From: Phallus indusiatus
Lineage: Eukaryota; Basidiomycota; Agaricomycetes; Phallales; Phallaceae
Direction of reading: 5' to 3'
Length of the DNA: 64,000 bases
NCBI GenBank assembly: GCA_027605045.1
Contig: JAQFWX010000043.1
Coordinates: 124,001 to 188,000 of the forward strand
Below are positions 1-11,220 of this stretch, piece by piece. The stretch's first letter is position 1, and every line of letters begins with the position of its first letter. The translations under genes and the position numbers were made by a program. The notes below the pieces were generated by a model, which did no database searches, was not told the origin of the DNA, and saw nothing but the letters and a program-made list of their open reading frames with translations.

Positions 1-100
1 CTTAAGTTACCTCTGTTACTATTAGTAACAGCGGAGCCGCCGTCACGCGTCAGACTCGTCAGGGCACGCCGTCTTTGTTTCTTGTCGTTGTGGATATGGG

Positions 101-316
101 TCACAACCAACGAATGCCAATACCTGATATTCTAACAAGCACCGTATATCTCACTGAGTTCCGATCATCCTTTACTATCAATACAACAGAATCAGGATTC
201 ATCTTCGTTTGTTGTTTAGGTTTCCTTTGTTCGCGTTGTATACTATCTTCGTGTTCTTCAATAGAGACAGTATATAACATGCGGAGAGCGGCATATCCAC
301 TTGGATTGAGCACCAC
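101..316 (-). CDS. Small conserved ORF of unknown function, left copy
   Basis: A 71-codon open frame that I do not recognise. Its right-arm partner is at 9012-9308 (+). The two predicted peptides are clearly similar, sharing REQRKPKQQTK and VVLIVK, even though the DNA has diverged. The frame on the opposite strand is also open in both arms, so similarity of the translation alone does not prove coding. No domain, signal peptide or membrane segment stands out. Confidence 0.25.
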   Translation of the reverse strand: MVLNPSGYAALRMLYTVSIEEHEDSIQREQRKPKQQTKMNPDSVVLIVKDDRNSVRYTVLVRISGIGIRWL

Positions 317-725
317 AACGCTCGCCAGCGTTAATCAACGCGTTCAACACGAGAACACATCTACACGTTGTTCACATAACGTGCTATTGGTCGTTATCCC
401 AGCTTCTCTGTTCCTTCTATATACCACATTCGTCGGCCTACCCGTTTCAAGATTCTCAACTGCCTGACTGAGAGGTAAACACCCACATTCGTAATCTTGA
501 GGTCTGGTCTTTGTTTCTAACACTCTGGATGAAAATTCAGTATTTGCCCAATATGGTCGCTGAAAGCCCCAAGCGTGTTCAAGGAACTCGGAAACCGTTA
601 GCCTCGGACAGGGACATACAATCTAGCACCAAGTTTTGGGACAAGCTCGGGAGTCCCCATAAGTAAGACAAAGTATATGTCTATATAAAGGATGTACTAA
701 AATCGCGCCTGTCAGTCCATTGCGA

Positions 726-1073
726 ATGTCAAACAAGCACCACCGCTTAACTCAACAACTACCGTCAAGCATCACTAGCATCACTATCAATCTGAGTCCA
801 ACCACCGCGCAACAGTCTTCGTGGATGTCACAACCAAACATGGCCGAAACGAACGAAAAACAGTCAAAGCAGCCCCGAGAAGACGCATCAGCAAATGCCA
901 CAGCTGGACCCAGCAGCGATCAGGTGACAGGTGTTAAACGGAAACGCGGAAACTCACCAGTTCAAATGGTTAGGTGTACGTATGTACGACAATGATGTTG
1001 TTGCTCCGGGTATGCATGTAGGTGGTAGGTATCAATAGATCAGTTCGGAATAGGAGCTTGGCTGACTTGTTGA
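726..1073 (+). pseudogene. Two-exon gene of unknown function, left copy, frameshifted
   Basis: Exon 1 (726-968) encodes a Ser/Thr/Gln-rich N-terminus ending in a basic patch (VKRKRGNSP) that could act as a nuclear localisation signal. A GT...AG intron (969-1028) follows. Exon 2 then stops at 1071-1073, because one base is missing compared with the right-arm copy, where the frame continues into a helix-like stretch (SLADLLKEFRKNLGYL). The shifted frame stays open to 1210. I know no family for it. The left copy is probably dead and the right copy (8185-8619) may be functional. Confidence 0.5.
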
Positions 1074-2054
1074 AAGAGCTTAGGAAGAACTTGGGATATT
1101 TATCAAATAACTTTGTTTGGAAATCAACATGCGTTGTAATGTCGTCGCTTCTAATTAAGGAATACGAAATTTTAATCGATAAACTAGTGTTTGAGCGTTG
1201 TGAGATCTGAATCGTATCAGGTCTAGTCCAAAGACAGAAGATCTGAATGTTGCATTTTATTCATAATCTAGACTATATGTAAAAACAATTGAGCAGTACT
1301 ATCCACCTGAGATTGCGTGCAACACCACATCGCACCAAGTGTCCGTCTTTTGTCAACAACACCAAAACCGCAAAACGTCTGTGCATGTATTCCAACCGCG
1401 CGGCCACTTGTGCTATCACCATGACCTAACCTGTACTAAAAAGTGGTCGAATATAAAAACTGAAAAGCTGAGCATTCTTCAAATAGCAACTAACAGTTTT
1501 TGCAAAGCGGAACGCTTCCCTTCAAAAGTGAGGGTAATACGGGAGTAGCTCCAAGTCCAGAATTGCTATCATGATATTCTACGGGCACGCGCAGCAAAAG
1601 AAGTACACGCTACCATAGTTAGACAATCCTTTTGACACGCCAATTCATAAGTTTGCAGGATAAACCTGGTATCTCGTCCGATGTCGTCCTTTAAAAGCTT
1701 TCCACAACCTCCGAGGCTGCTTCATAATAGAACCCAAGGAGATGCCAAAGATCTGTATCCAAGTCAGATTCACTTATTGTCATGAATCGTTCATCGTTTG
1801 AGAAGAAAAGCGCTTGTTTGTGTCCATTGTATACAAAAGTTACGGCAGATGCTTGATCTTGGCATAGTTCACGCATTATGGCCATCATGCATCATGACCG
1901 GGGACTCTTGTCTCAAAACGGAACACGTGATGACTCTGATGAAATTCAGTGATAAATGACTTGATAAGGTCGGTCCCGAATACCAATTGAAAATGCCACT
2001 TACAGAGATAAATGAGGAGGTACCAGCCACCCACCCTTCACTGAACGACAAAAC

Positions 2055-2891
2055 ATGTCCCAGAACCTGAACCAAAACGAAACCATCCCGTCCGAATATA
2101 ATTTGTCTCCAGACAGCGCGATTCCTTTCTATTCATTGCGGAAACCACGACCTTCTCCTGATTCGACGAATGTTGTGCCTGACAGCATTTGGTTCAGTTC
2201 GAACTTTATCCTGGGAGCGGGGTCTGTCATTATACAGCCATCATCGGGTAAGATCGTGCTGATATACGATCGTAAAGAGGGTTGGTGGATTCTACCAAAG
2301 GTGGGTGTGTGATATGGAGATGAAAGAAAGAGAAATGTTCATAGGAATACGGGTGTTAGGGACGAAAAGACGTTGGTGAATCGCTTGAGAGCGCTGTAAT
2401 AAGAGAGGCATATGAAGAGGTTTGATCATAGAATTTGAGCGTTTTCTGAAAGAATAATGATCGTTAATGTGTATGTGTAGACAGGTTATCGAGCTAAATT
2501 CTTACCTTTAGCGATACCAAGTCTTGCTCCGAGACCTAATCTCATCCCCAGTTCAAATGACAACGCTACAGCACCATTGGAGGATTCAGAACTGGTGCTC
2601 AATTGTGAACCTTTTTATATCACGACCCAAGCTTCAATTCCCACAGACACAAGCATCAAGAACGGCAACGAATGGCTGGAGTATATCACTTTTTGGTACG
2701 TTCTCTTCATTGAAGAAGACGCTATTCGGGATGAAGGAACCGGCGTGGAAGGGGAAGAAGGATTTGAAACACATTTGATGGAGTTCTCAGAGGCAATTGA
2801 TAAATTGCGGGGAATGCAACAAGCTATTGTTGTCAGTCGGGCTTGGCGGCTGTGGAAGGAGACTGTGGAAATGATGCAAAGGCACAAATAG
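2055..2891 (+). CDS. Nudix hydrolase, intact copy
   Basis: Three exons: 2055-2300, 2360-2419 and 2481-2891, with two GT...AG introns of 59 and 61 nt, giving 238 aa. The Nudix box G-x5-E-x7-RE-x2-EE-x-G is complete at residues 83-105. It is assembled from the short middle exon and the start of exon 3, so the intron positions are well supported: without splicing the motif is broken. Residues before it (ILGAGSVII, then WWILPK) are the usual beta-strand entry to the box. Family members hydrolyse nucleoside diphosphates linked to another group, with Mg2+ bound by the EE pair. The substrate cannot be told from sequence. No signal peptide is seen, so it is probably cytosolic. The start is the first ATG in frame. 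Upstream, the left arm has a stop where the right arm is open. Confidence 0.88.
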
Positions 2892-2935
2892 TAGTACTTA
2901 CATACCATACGAATTCCGGAGAACATGTCTATCTT

Positions 2936-3398
2936 CTTCCATTAACGTAACACCGAATTACCCCATGGATTTGCTATAAAGCCCTTTGTTTGTTTGTTTG
3001 TTCGTCCAACGTTTCACCGGAAAGGACATTGATGACCCACGTGGTTGCTAGTACGATTCGCGGACGTCAACAGCAGACAATGTTCACATGTCATTCTACT
3101 TATACGATTTCTAAATATGAGTCAAACCTTCCCAAAAGATCATCAAGCAACGAATAACTTTACCGTTCTAGCCAAAGTTGTTCCAGTGACACCGGGTCAG
3201 GCGAAGCTCAGACTGCAAATCATAAGACGCACATTTGGTCCGGGATCGGCCGCAAAAAAGCGTGTAACATAATTTATATATTGACCGTACTCATACCATT
3301 CCTTCGTTTCCTTTCTTTACTTTTGTCAGACTCTTGAACCCTGTTTCAGCACTGCGCAAACCGACACGTAGAAGAACTCTAAGTCCATCTCAAAAAAC
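2936..3398. other. Spacer and putative promoter before the SET5-like gene
   Basis: 463 bp between the end of the left inverted arm and the SET5-like start codon. No coding sequence is supported; the 75-codon ORF at 3045-3272 has no recognisable content. Pyrimidine-rich sequence at about 3300-3330 precedes the ATG, as in many basidiomycete promoters. I see no clear TATA box. Confidence 0.4.
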
Positions 3399-5086
3399 AT
3401 GACGACCACACAAGCTGTTTCACCTTCCGAAGCCGAATTGCTCGCTGCCTTACGGACACTTCGGATTGAAAATCCTACGCTCGGTCAAGCCAAGCTACAC
3501 GCTTTGCTCTTACAAACTTACTCCACGTGGGCTGTCTCTGAGAAACGATGTCGGAGGGTTATCCACGATAATGGTCTGACCGCTGTGAAAGCAGGCGGCG
3601 ACGGTAGTGGTGGTGAACCCGCGGAGACGCAAACCAGCGATCCCAATGCCGAAGGAAAGAAAGCCAAAGTGTATCCGACGTACCGAATATCGGAAGGTTT
3701 GGATATATCCAAGTGGACTAAGAAAGTGGAGGTTAGGTATTTTGGAAAGCGGAAGGGTAAAGGTCTTGTTGCGACTGAGAAAATTGAGACGGGTGAAACG
3801 ATTTGGAAAGAAGGTGTCGTACTCCTCGTTGTTGTTTATGTGACTTTCATTCTTAAAAAGGGATCTTTGGAATAGACCCCTGGGTGTTAGCCCCGGAGTG
3901 GGAAATCTACTCGCTCCAACAAGCATCTGCTTCATGCACGCATTGCACGACTACACTAACCAAAAGCACATTGGCGGTTTCTTGTCCGGCCCAACCCTGT
4001 TCAGCCCGATTCTGCAACAGACTCTGTCTTCAAAAATCTCATCTTATTCATCCTCTTTTATGCCCTTCTCAGAATCCTGCGTCAGTCGCCCTGATGGACT
4101 TGGCCAAACGCGCTCAGTGGATGGGATTACACGCCGTTGCTCAACAAACCGCGAGAATTCTGTTAAGCTATGAGAGAAGCGAAGAAGAATTCTCAAAGGA
4201 GTGGAAAACTTTGAGAGGATTTGCTGAGATGGGGATGGAAGACCGGGTTCTGGAGAACGGGTACAGTTTCTTTTTGTGATCTTTGACTCGTGTTGATCGT
4301 AAATCTTTTTGTGTTTGGACAGACAAACACCTTCTGCTCATGACAGACTCGCATGGAAAAGCGCATTCAAAGCTTATTTTGCTGCGTTCAAAGTGCCGAC
4401 GGACGAAAAACATCAAAAAAAGCTCGCACGTCTCATTAAGAAACCCATTCCGAAGGACGTTGATGATGAACTCTTTAAATACGAAGGGTTTTTGCGAGGG
4501 TTAGGCAGGATGAACTTGAGTGAGACTTACATTTTCAATATGCAACATCGTTGCTAATTCGATTATTTAATTCGCGAACGCAGACCTGGAAGCACACGGT
4601 GGATTATACGTTCTTCATTCTCATTTGAATCATTCCTGCAAACCCAATGTCTCCGTTCGACATTTTGATCAACAAACAGCACTTTCACGAATTACCGTAG
4701 TTGCTTTGTTGCCTATTGAGGTAGGAGGGAAACATTTACCTCGTTACATCACACTCAATCTTTGGATACCCCCGTTTCTCGTTTAATAGCCAGGAACGGA
4801 GTTACTTGCTAGCTACGTTAATCCAGAAGCTCCCGTTTTACGTCGCAGAAGCGCATTGAAGGAATGGGGATTCGGAGATTGTGATTGCGAGAGATGTGTC
4901 TTGGAGATGAAAGAGCTGAAAGAAAACGAAGATAATGAGAAAATTGCCAAAAGTCAGAATGGAAATGGAGAATCCAATGGGAATGGTGCGACGGCGGGTG
5001 ATTCTGGACAGGCGGAAGAGAAAGACGATCGCGGGTTGGATAAAGCTGATCTTGAGAAAGAGTTAAGAGAAGGGTTTGGGCTGTGA
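3399..5086 (+). CDS. SET5: SET5-like SET/MYND-domain protein lysine methyltransferase
   Basis: Five exons (3399-3813, 3876-4260, 4323-4519, 4584-4720, 4790-5086) joined by four GT...AG introns of 62-69 nt give 476 aa. Domain order is that of fungal SET5 and animal SMYD proteins. The N-terminal SET part is around residues 115-135 (GKGLVATEKIETGE). A MYND-type zinc finger inserted in the SET domain lies at about 159-200, with paired Cys and a final His/Cys. The catalytic NHSCKPN motif is at 348-354, and the C-terminal SET segment GTELLASYVNP is near 380-390. A post-SET-like Cys pair (DCDCERC) and an acidic Asn/Gly-rich tail follow. Such enzymes transfer methyl groups from S-adenosylmethionine to lysines; yeast Set5 acts on histone H4. 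All key residues are present, so the gene looks functional. It is the only host gene in the spacer between the inverted arms. Confidence 0.88.
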
Positions 5087-5237
5087 AAATGTGATTTACA
5101 TATCTGTTTTTTTTTCGGGTTGTATTTAGGAGAGGTGTGTTGTTGAATTATATAATGAGGTGGGCATCAGTGTATTCTAGTCTTATCGCGGAAAATGCAG
5201 CTAAATTTACTTTGACTAAAAGATTCTATTGAATTTT

Positions 5238-5249
5238 TGGTATCAGAGC
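5238..5249 (+). other. Retrotransposon primer-binding-site-like sequence (TGGTATCAGAGC)
   Basis: Twelve bases identical to the classic primer-binding site complementary to the 3' end of plant-type initiator tRNA-Met, as used by many copia-type elements. It lies 152 bp after the SET5-like stop codon. No LTR end is evident just upstream and no gag follows, apart from a short open stretch. It may be a relic or a chance match. Confidence 0.35.
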
Positions 5250-6440
5250 AGCGAATATGAATGCGTGGTTCTCACCTTTCAAATCTTTCAAAGATGACAT
5301 TAGTCAGATGCTCACTACGGGAGACGTCGTTCGTTAGATACATATAACGAGGCTGTCTTGATTGTGGGCATACTCACCACTTGAATTAATAGATGCCAGA
5401 TGATACTACGAATGAAGATCGAAGACGACAATCATGGAAGTTCCCACCCCAGCTGTTGTTTCAGCAGAGGGTCTTGAGATTTTCAGAAAGAAGGTTAGGT
5501 ATATATCACACAAAAGTGAGAGTATTTAATATATGTACGTCGTGGAACCCTAATTTTACTTGGACGGCGGTGTCGCGTGATTACGATAATAGCCAAGTAC
5601 TATATGTATGTCTGCAAATTCTACCTGCAACAATCGTTGTGCTGAATTATTAGAATTAAATTGAATTTAGTGATAATATCTTTAATCTCATGATGGCTGA
5701 TTTTGAGAGTCTTTGAGGTCGTCGTCAGTTACAGAAGCGATCGGTGTGAGAGGATATAGTCAAGATCCATACAAGTAGCTTCACGCGGCCGTGTAGCGTT
5801 ACTATAGAATTATTGATATTCTGAATTGACCCTCGGTTCAAATCCGAGCGCGGCCTTCTTTTTGGTATATGTGATTCGCGGTTAAATAGAACAGTCTAGT
5901 GTCTTCAACCAATTATCCTAACTGACGTCGTTATGATTATTTTGAGTCACGCGTACCCCTATTCAGATATTACTGCCACCCTCCTTAGTAAGAACCACAT
6001 TGGACATTTTCAAAGAGCTCGAGAATTAATGAATAAAGCACGGAAACGGGAAATCTTACATATATGTCATGAAGTAAATGTAGTCACTGCTCGATGGCTA
6101 GGCTTTCCGCAAAACTTCATCAAATGGGAGTTCGTAACCGACTACCACCAAGTTCACCGGAATAATTGATTAAATGAGGTCTGTGGGGTCTAACAACTGT
6201 GAGTTTGAATATCACGCATTGGTTACGAAAAGCTTGAAATGAAGAATTCCTCAATAGAAAGCGGAGTGTACAATATAAAGGAATCTTTAAGAGGAAAGAA
6301 GTGGGGATGAGGGGAAAGCGAGTGGCCCAATGACGGAATACCGTATTGATCGACAATTTTTTTTCAGTAAGATGTCATTTTGCATCGTGTATATTATGTA
6401 GTATCCCAGATGATAATTGAAGAAAGTTCCGAGGCGACGA
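5250..6440. other. Intergenic spacer between the SET5-like gene and the right inverted arm
   Basis: Apart from the tRNA-like relic at 5787-5855, nothing is supported. ORFs at 5393-5653 and 5933-6169 show no domain and no partner elsewhere in the window. Confidence 0.4.
5787..5855 (+). tRNA. tRNA-like relic with Pol III-type terminator (copy 1)
   Basis: A 7-bp acceptor-like stem pairs GGCCGTG (5787-5793) with CGCGGCC (5849-5855). A perfect T-arm sits at about 5832-5848 (CTCGG, TTCAAAT, CCGAG), which includes a B-box-like GGTTCAAATCC. A 5-bp stem with a 7-nt loop at 5806-5822 stands where the anticodon arm should be, but loop position 33 is A instead of U and the D-arm is shortened. A T5 tract follows at about 5859. 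It is therefore more likely a tRNA pseudogene or a tRNA-derived repeat than a working tRNA. A related sequence is at 48254-48314, with similar flanks on both sides. Confidence 0.45.
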
Positions 6441-6572
6441 CTTCTCTAAAGATAGGCAAGTTCTCCGAGTCCGGGAATTCGTATCGGCGTACTATTTGTG
6501 CCTTCTCATCATTTCCAGTCTCCTTCCATAGTCGCCAAGCGCTAGCCCGACTGACAACAACGGCTTGTTGCA

Positions 6573-7443
6573 TTAACCCCGCAATTTATCAATTGCCTCT
6601 GAAAACACCATCAAATGCGTTTCAAATCCTTCTTCCCCTTCCACCCCAGTTCCTTCATCCCGGATAGCGTCTTCTTCAATGTAGAGAACGTACCAGAAAG
6701 TGATATACTCCAGCCATTCGTTGCCGTTCTCGATGCTTGTGTCTGTGGGAATTGTAGCTTGGGTCGTGATATAAAAAGGTTCGCGATTGAGCTCCAATTC
6801 TGAATCCGCCAATGGTACTGTGGCGTTGACATTTGAGGTTGGGTTGGGATTAGGTCTCGGAGCAAGACTTGGTATCGCTTAGCTCGATAACCTGTCTATA
6901 CAATACACGATTAACGATCATCATTATTCTTCCACTGGCAGAAACGCTCAAAGTCCATGATCAAACCTCTTCATACGCCTCTCTTACCACAGCGCTCTCC
7001 AGCGATTCACCAACGTCTTTTCGTCCCTAACATGTGTATCCCTATGAACGTTTCTCTTCCTTTCATCTCCATATCACACCCACCTTTGGCAGAATCCACC
7101 AACGCTCTTTACGGTCGTATATCAGCACCATCTTACCCGATGATGGCTGTATAATGACAGACCCCGCTCCTAGGATAAAGTTTGAACTAAACCAAATGCT
7201 ATCGGGTACTACATTCGTCGAATCAGGAGAAGGTCGTGGTTTCCGCAATGAATAAAAAGCAATCGCGCTGTCCGGTGACAAATTATATTCGGACGGGATG
7301 GTTTCGTTCTGGTTCAGGGTCTCGGACCTGTTTTGTTGTTGGGTGGCTTGTGCCTCATTTATCTCTGTAGGTGGCGTCTTCAATTGATATTCGAGACTAA
7401 CTTTATTAAAGCATTTATCACTGAATCTCATCAGAGTCATCAC
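6573..7443 (-). pseudogene. Nudix hydrolase, decayed copy
   Basis: Partner of the gene at 2055-2891. The exon equivalents are 7084-7443, 6967-7026 and from 6895 downward. The RE-x2-EE part of the Nudix box is still present in the short middle exon. Three lesions are visible: the ATG used by the left copy is changed (an upstream in-frame ATG at 7443 could replace it); 13 bases are missing just after the box, which shifts the frame; and a 2-base insertion near 6570 disrupts the C-terminus. The segment 6573-6812 is still open in the ancestral frame. A working enzyme is unlikely. Confidence 0.75.
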
Positions 7444-8184
7444 GTTCGTCTTGAGACAACAGTCCTTTCAGAGTCCCGGGCCATGGTCAAGCATCTGCCG
7501 TAACTTTTATACACATGCACACGAACACGCGCTCTCTTCTCAAACGATGAACATATTGGAATGTATTAAGTGAATCTGACTTGGATATAGGTCTTTGTCA
7601 TCTCAAGCTCTCCTTAGATTCTATTCTGAAGCAGTCTCGGAGGCTGTAGAAAGCATTTGAAGGACGATGTCGGACGGGATACCAGGTGTATCGTGCAGAC
7701 TTATGAATTGGCTTGTCAAGATGATTGTGTAATTAATGCGGCGTGTACTTCTTTTACTGCGCGTGCCCGTAGAATGTTACGATGGCAGTTACGGGTTTGG
7801 AGCGTATTGTCCTCGCTTTTAAAGGGAAGCGTTCCGCTTTGCAAAAACTGCTGATTGCTATTTGGAAGAATGCCCAGTTTTTCGGCTTTTCCGGTAATAT
7901 TTTCGACCACTTTTTAGCCTAGGTTAGATCATGGTAACACAAGTGGCGGCCGGAATGCACGTACAGACCCGGACGCTTTGCAGCTTTGACGTTGTTGACA
8001 AAAGACGGACACTTAGTGCGATGCGGTTTGTTGCACGCAATCTCACGCGACAGGTGGCCAGTACTGCTAAATTGTTTTGTACATATAGTCTAGAATACGA
8101 ATAAGATGCACATTCAGATCTTCCTATGTCTTTCAATTTGACCTGATACGATTCAGATCTTCACACCGCTCAAACACTAGGTTA

Positions 8185-8619
8185 TCAATTAAAATTTCGT
8201 GTTCCTTGAATAGAGGCGACGATGTTATGTATAATGCACGTCGATTTCCAAACAAAGTTATCTGATAAATATCCCAAGTTCTTTCTAAACTCTTTCAACA
8301 AGTCAGCCAAACTTCCTATTCCAAACTGAGACATTGACACCTACCTACAGCAACAACATCACTGCCGTACATACGCACATTTAACCATTTGTACTGGCGA
8401 GTTTCCGCGTTTCCGTTTAACACCTGTCACCTGATTTCTGCTGGGTCCAGCTGTGGCATTTGCTGGTGCATCTTCTAGCGGCTGCTTTATTTGTTTCTCG
8501 TTCGTTTCGGCTTTGCTTGGTTGTGGCATCCACGAAGACTGTAGCGCGATGGTTGGACTCGGATTGATAGTGATACTTGACGGTGGTTGCCGAGTTAAGT
8601 GGTGTTGCTTGTTTGACAT
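8185..8619 (-). CDS. Two-exon gene of unknown function, open copy
   Basis: Exon 1 (8386-8619, 78 codons) and exon 2 (8185-8340, 51 codons plus stop) are joined by a 45-nt GT...AG intron, predicting 129 aa. The N-terminal half is Ser/Pro/Gln-rich, ends in a KRKRG basic patch and is probably disordered. The second exon begins with a helix-like stretch. I do not recognise the family. The reading frame is conserved with the left-arm relative except for its one-base loss, which argues that the frame was once coding. A nuclear role is only a guess from the basic patch. Confidence 0.45.
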
Positions 8620-9011
8620 GCGCAATGGACTAAAGAGGTGTGATTTTTAGTACATCCTTTATATAGACGTATGCTTTGTCTTACTTATGCGGACTCCCGA
8701 GCTTGTCCCAAAACTTGGTGCCAGATTGTATCTCCCTGTCCGAGACCAACGGTTTCCGAGTTCCTTGAACACGCTTGGGGCTTTCAGCGACCATATTGGG
8801 GAAATACTGCACTCGGCCCGAGTGTTATAAACAAAGGCGAGACATCAAGATTACAAGTGTGGATAGTTACCTCTCAGTTAAGTAATTCAGAATCTAGGTA
8901 GACCGACGAAATGTGGTATAGAGAAGGAACAGAGAAGCTGGGATAACGACCAATATCACGTTATGTGAACAACGTGTAGATTTGTTCTCGTGTTGAACGC
9001 GTTGCTTATCG

Positions 9012-9308
9012 TTGGCGAGCGTTGTGGTGCTCAACATAAGTGGATCTGCCGCTGTCCGCATGTTATATACCGTCTCTGTTGAAGAAAATGAAGATGGTAT
9101 ACGACGCGAACAAAGGAAACCTAAACAACAAACGAAGGTGAATCCTGATTTTGTTGTATTGATAGTAAAGAATGATCGGAACTCAACGAGATATGCGGTG
9201 CTTGTTAGAATGTCAGATATCAGCATTCGTTTGTGTTCCGGTTGCGACGCATATCCACGACGACAAGAAACAAAAACGGCGTGGCTTGACGACCTTCCAG
9301 ACGCGTGA
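9012..9308 (+). CDS. Small conserved ORF of unknown function, right copy
   Basis: 98-codon frame whose first 70 residues align with the product of 101-316 (-). It is charged in the middle, with no recognisable domain. The sense strand is uncertain because the antisense frame (8894-9226) is also open and similar in both arms. Confidence 0.25.
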   Translation: MASVVVLNISGSAAVRMLYTVSVEENEDGIRREQRKPKQQTKVNPDFVVLIVKNDRNSTRYAVLVRMSDISIRLCSGCDAYPRRQETKTAWLDDLPDA

Positions 9309-9809
9309 CGGCGGCTCCGCTGAGTTAGTAACAGCCTTTCAATCTCTAACTCCGGTGAAAAGGTTTAAGGAGAGGTAACATACAATGTTCTTTCACAATG
9401 TCTTCAATGTGCTGATTATTTCGTTCTTTCAAATGAATTCCCTTAGCACAAAAGAATAATCAAACTCAGGTCTGTACGTCACTTCACGCGCGTCGTCGTC
9501 GCGCCCTAGTCGTTTCCGATTCTTCATTTACAGGTTAAAGAATAGGGAACAAGGTAGACATATATTATCGTCTTTAATTGCGTCAATCTATTATACCGGA
9601 AGCTGAGCCTTCGATATTTCTCCGTCTACGGAGTTTACGGTGCTTACTGGACACTTTCTGACTTTTTCCCGGCCAATGTTGGTATAGACCGTGTATGTAT
9701 ATCTTAAAACAGACACAATTTATTGTCAAAACAAACAAAAATACAGATGATCGATTTACTCCAAGAAAAGCTTTGTAGGTATCAATCCCGTAATTCCACC
9801 CATTCTTGA

Positions 9810-10367
9810 TCAGACTACAAGCTGGATCTGCCAGGTCGTAGGAATATCCCCAACGGCGAGATTGATGGTCTGCATGACATTTTCAGTTTCCCAATTAAAT
9901 TGATTATTGTCATCACTCTATTACCTGCAGAGTAGGGCCCGTGATCCAGCCCCGGGGGGGTAATGTAGTTGTGGTTATCGTTAACCTTCGTTTTCATGAT
10001 CAGCATCAAGCACAATGGAAACGATCAACACTCGTACCTGTCATGGTCGATCAACCATCCAAACGGATTGGCTCCGTAGGTGAATGTTCCACTGTCGCCT
10101 TGAGGGATCACGTACGCTCCAGTGTATGAGTTCTGGATCGTGTAAACGTTTTCACCAAGATTACCAATAGGACGAATACTCCACTAAGAGGAAAATAACG
10201 ATCAGGTGTGTGTAGTGGGTAAAATCATTGCTACAACTGACTTTCTGCTGTGATTGCTCCCTTTCGAGGGGGAGAAGACTGAGGCCGACCGATTGGGGTC
10301 CAAGAGTGGCACTGATAATAGTGCCAGTATTGTTGTAGGAGATGGTGTAAATGCCGTCGAAAGACAT
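9810..10367 (-). pseudogene. Small beta-trefoil protein gene, copy 1, defective 3' splice site
   Basis: Exon 1 (10242-10367, 42 codons, MSFDGIYTISY...) and exon 2 (10038-10183, starting WSIRPIG and ending near GWLIDHD) match copy 2 at 39414-39962. The last exon is recognisable (NNQFNWETEN up to the stop at 9810), but the acceptor that copy 2 uses, GATAG, reads GATGA here, so the exon cannot be joined at that site. Reading through the intron stops at once. The encoded type is a short intracellular protein with repeating W..I/YTIQN motifs, typical of beta-trefoil mushroom proteins such as mycocypin- or mycospin-like protease inhibitors and R-type lectins. The exact family is not proven. Confidence 0.55.
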
Positions 10368-10559
10368 GATTGTAGTAAGTATTAGTGATATGAATGTTCA
10401 CTGGAGAGATTCCGCTCATATTCATGTGTATTTATAGAAATTTGACTAATCTGTAAGCTCCCAAATCCAAATCTAATCAATTTGTAGGTCGTGTATTCCT
10501 AGTTAGGTATCATTTGGCTCACTGATTACGAAGATGGTGAAAGAATTAATATCATACAA

Positions 10560-11220
10560 AATCATCGCGCATCCAATAATACCGTCTTAGCCGTAGAATG
10601 GATCGTGTTCTTATGATATCCAGAAACCAATAGGACAACTCGAGTAGCACAGCCACTTAATTGTTCCAAAAAGTATACATTGGGAAGCCAAAAGGTTCGG
10701 CCTCATGTTGCTGTGTATACGTAAATGTGGAATTTGAATGAATGTATGAATAGCCAGTTCGACGCCTTTTCGACTTATATGAACACACAACATGCACTCG
10801 AGAATGACATGTCCCACTTCGTTGAATACAATATTCCCCAAAACTTAAGTGACATAAAGGGAGGGCAACATTGTTAGTGTTAATGACGCAATCTCAGCTC
10901 GATGGACATCAGGGCGGGCTCATCAGTCATCTCACGGAATATACTTTAACCATCACAACACGCTGCAGTCTTCGCCGAACTGTGAATAAAGGAACATTAA
11001 ACCTTAGTTAGGGTTGAAGCATGTATACTACAACGAGGCATTTATTGAATTAACTACTTCGATGTCAGTTGGAACTCGGTGGGCGAAATTTTATAATTCA
11101 CTATTCGGTACGAGTTTTCACCGAAGTCCCCTTTATTCGACTCAGTTGGAATTGAATCAATTGCAGAACAAGCACGCATCAATTCAATTATTTCGCCCGA
11201 CCGAACTGTCGTGGGTGCTA
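10560..11220. promoter_or_regulatory. Shared intergenic region of the divergent beta-trefoil genes, copy 1
   Basis: About 660 bp almost identical to the matching block of copy 2 (about 40153-40815), while the flanking exons differ at many positions. It lies between two divergently transcribed start codons and so should contain both promoters. A 76-codon ORF on the minus strand (10611-10841) is identical in both copies, but that follows from the DNA identity and is not evidence of coding. Confidence 0.5.

Larger units (their letters stand above)
15..2935 (+). repeat. Left arm of a 2.9 kb inverted duplication
   Basis: This segment matches the reverse complement of about 6440-9350 over nearly its whole length, with many substitutions and small indels. 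The match starts near the window edge (GGAGCCGCCGTCACGCG is shared) and fades just after the Nudix stop codon, near 2935. Each arm carries a small ORF at the outer end, a two-exon gene of unknown function and a Nudix hydrolase gene. No terminal repeats or target-site duplication are visible, so I treat it as a segmental inverted duplication. The outer boundary may lie outside the window. Confidence 0.85.
6440..9350 (-). repeat. Right arm of the 2.9 kb inverted duplication
   Basis: Reverse-complement partner of 15-2935, separated from it by 3.5 kb. It holds degenerate Nudix exons, the open copy of the two-exon unknown gene and the small outer ORF. Lesions are split between the arms: the Nudix gene is broken here, the other gene is broken in the left arm. 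Each arm has thus decayed independently. Confidence 0.85.

Noticed and set aside
75..467. 130-codon ORF with hydrophobic C-terminus
   Set aside because: Antisense to the small conserved ORF at 101-316. Similar in the right arm only because both strands are copied. Neither strand is proven.
10611..10841. 76-codon ORF identical in both cassette copies
   Set aside because: Identity is that of the whole intergenic DNA. There is no extra sign of coding such as synonymous bias.
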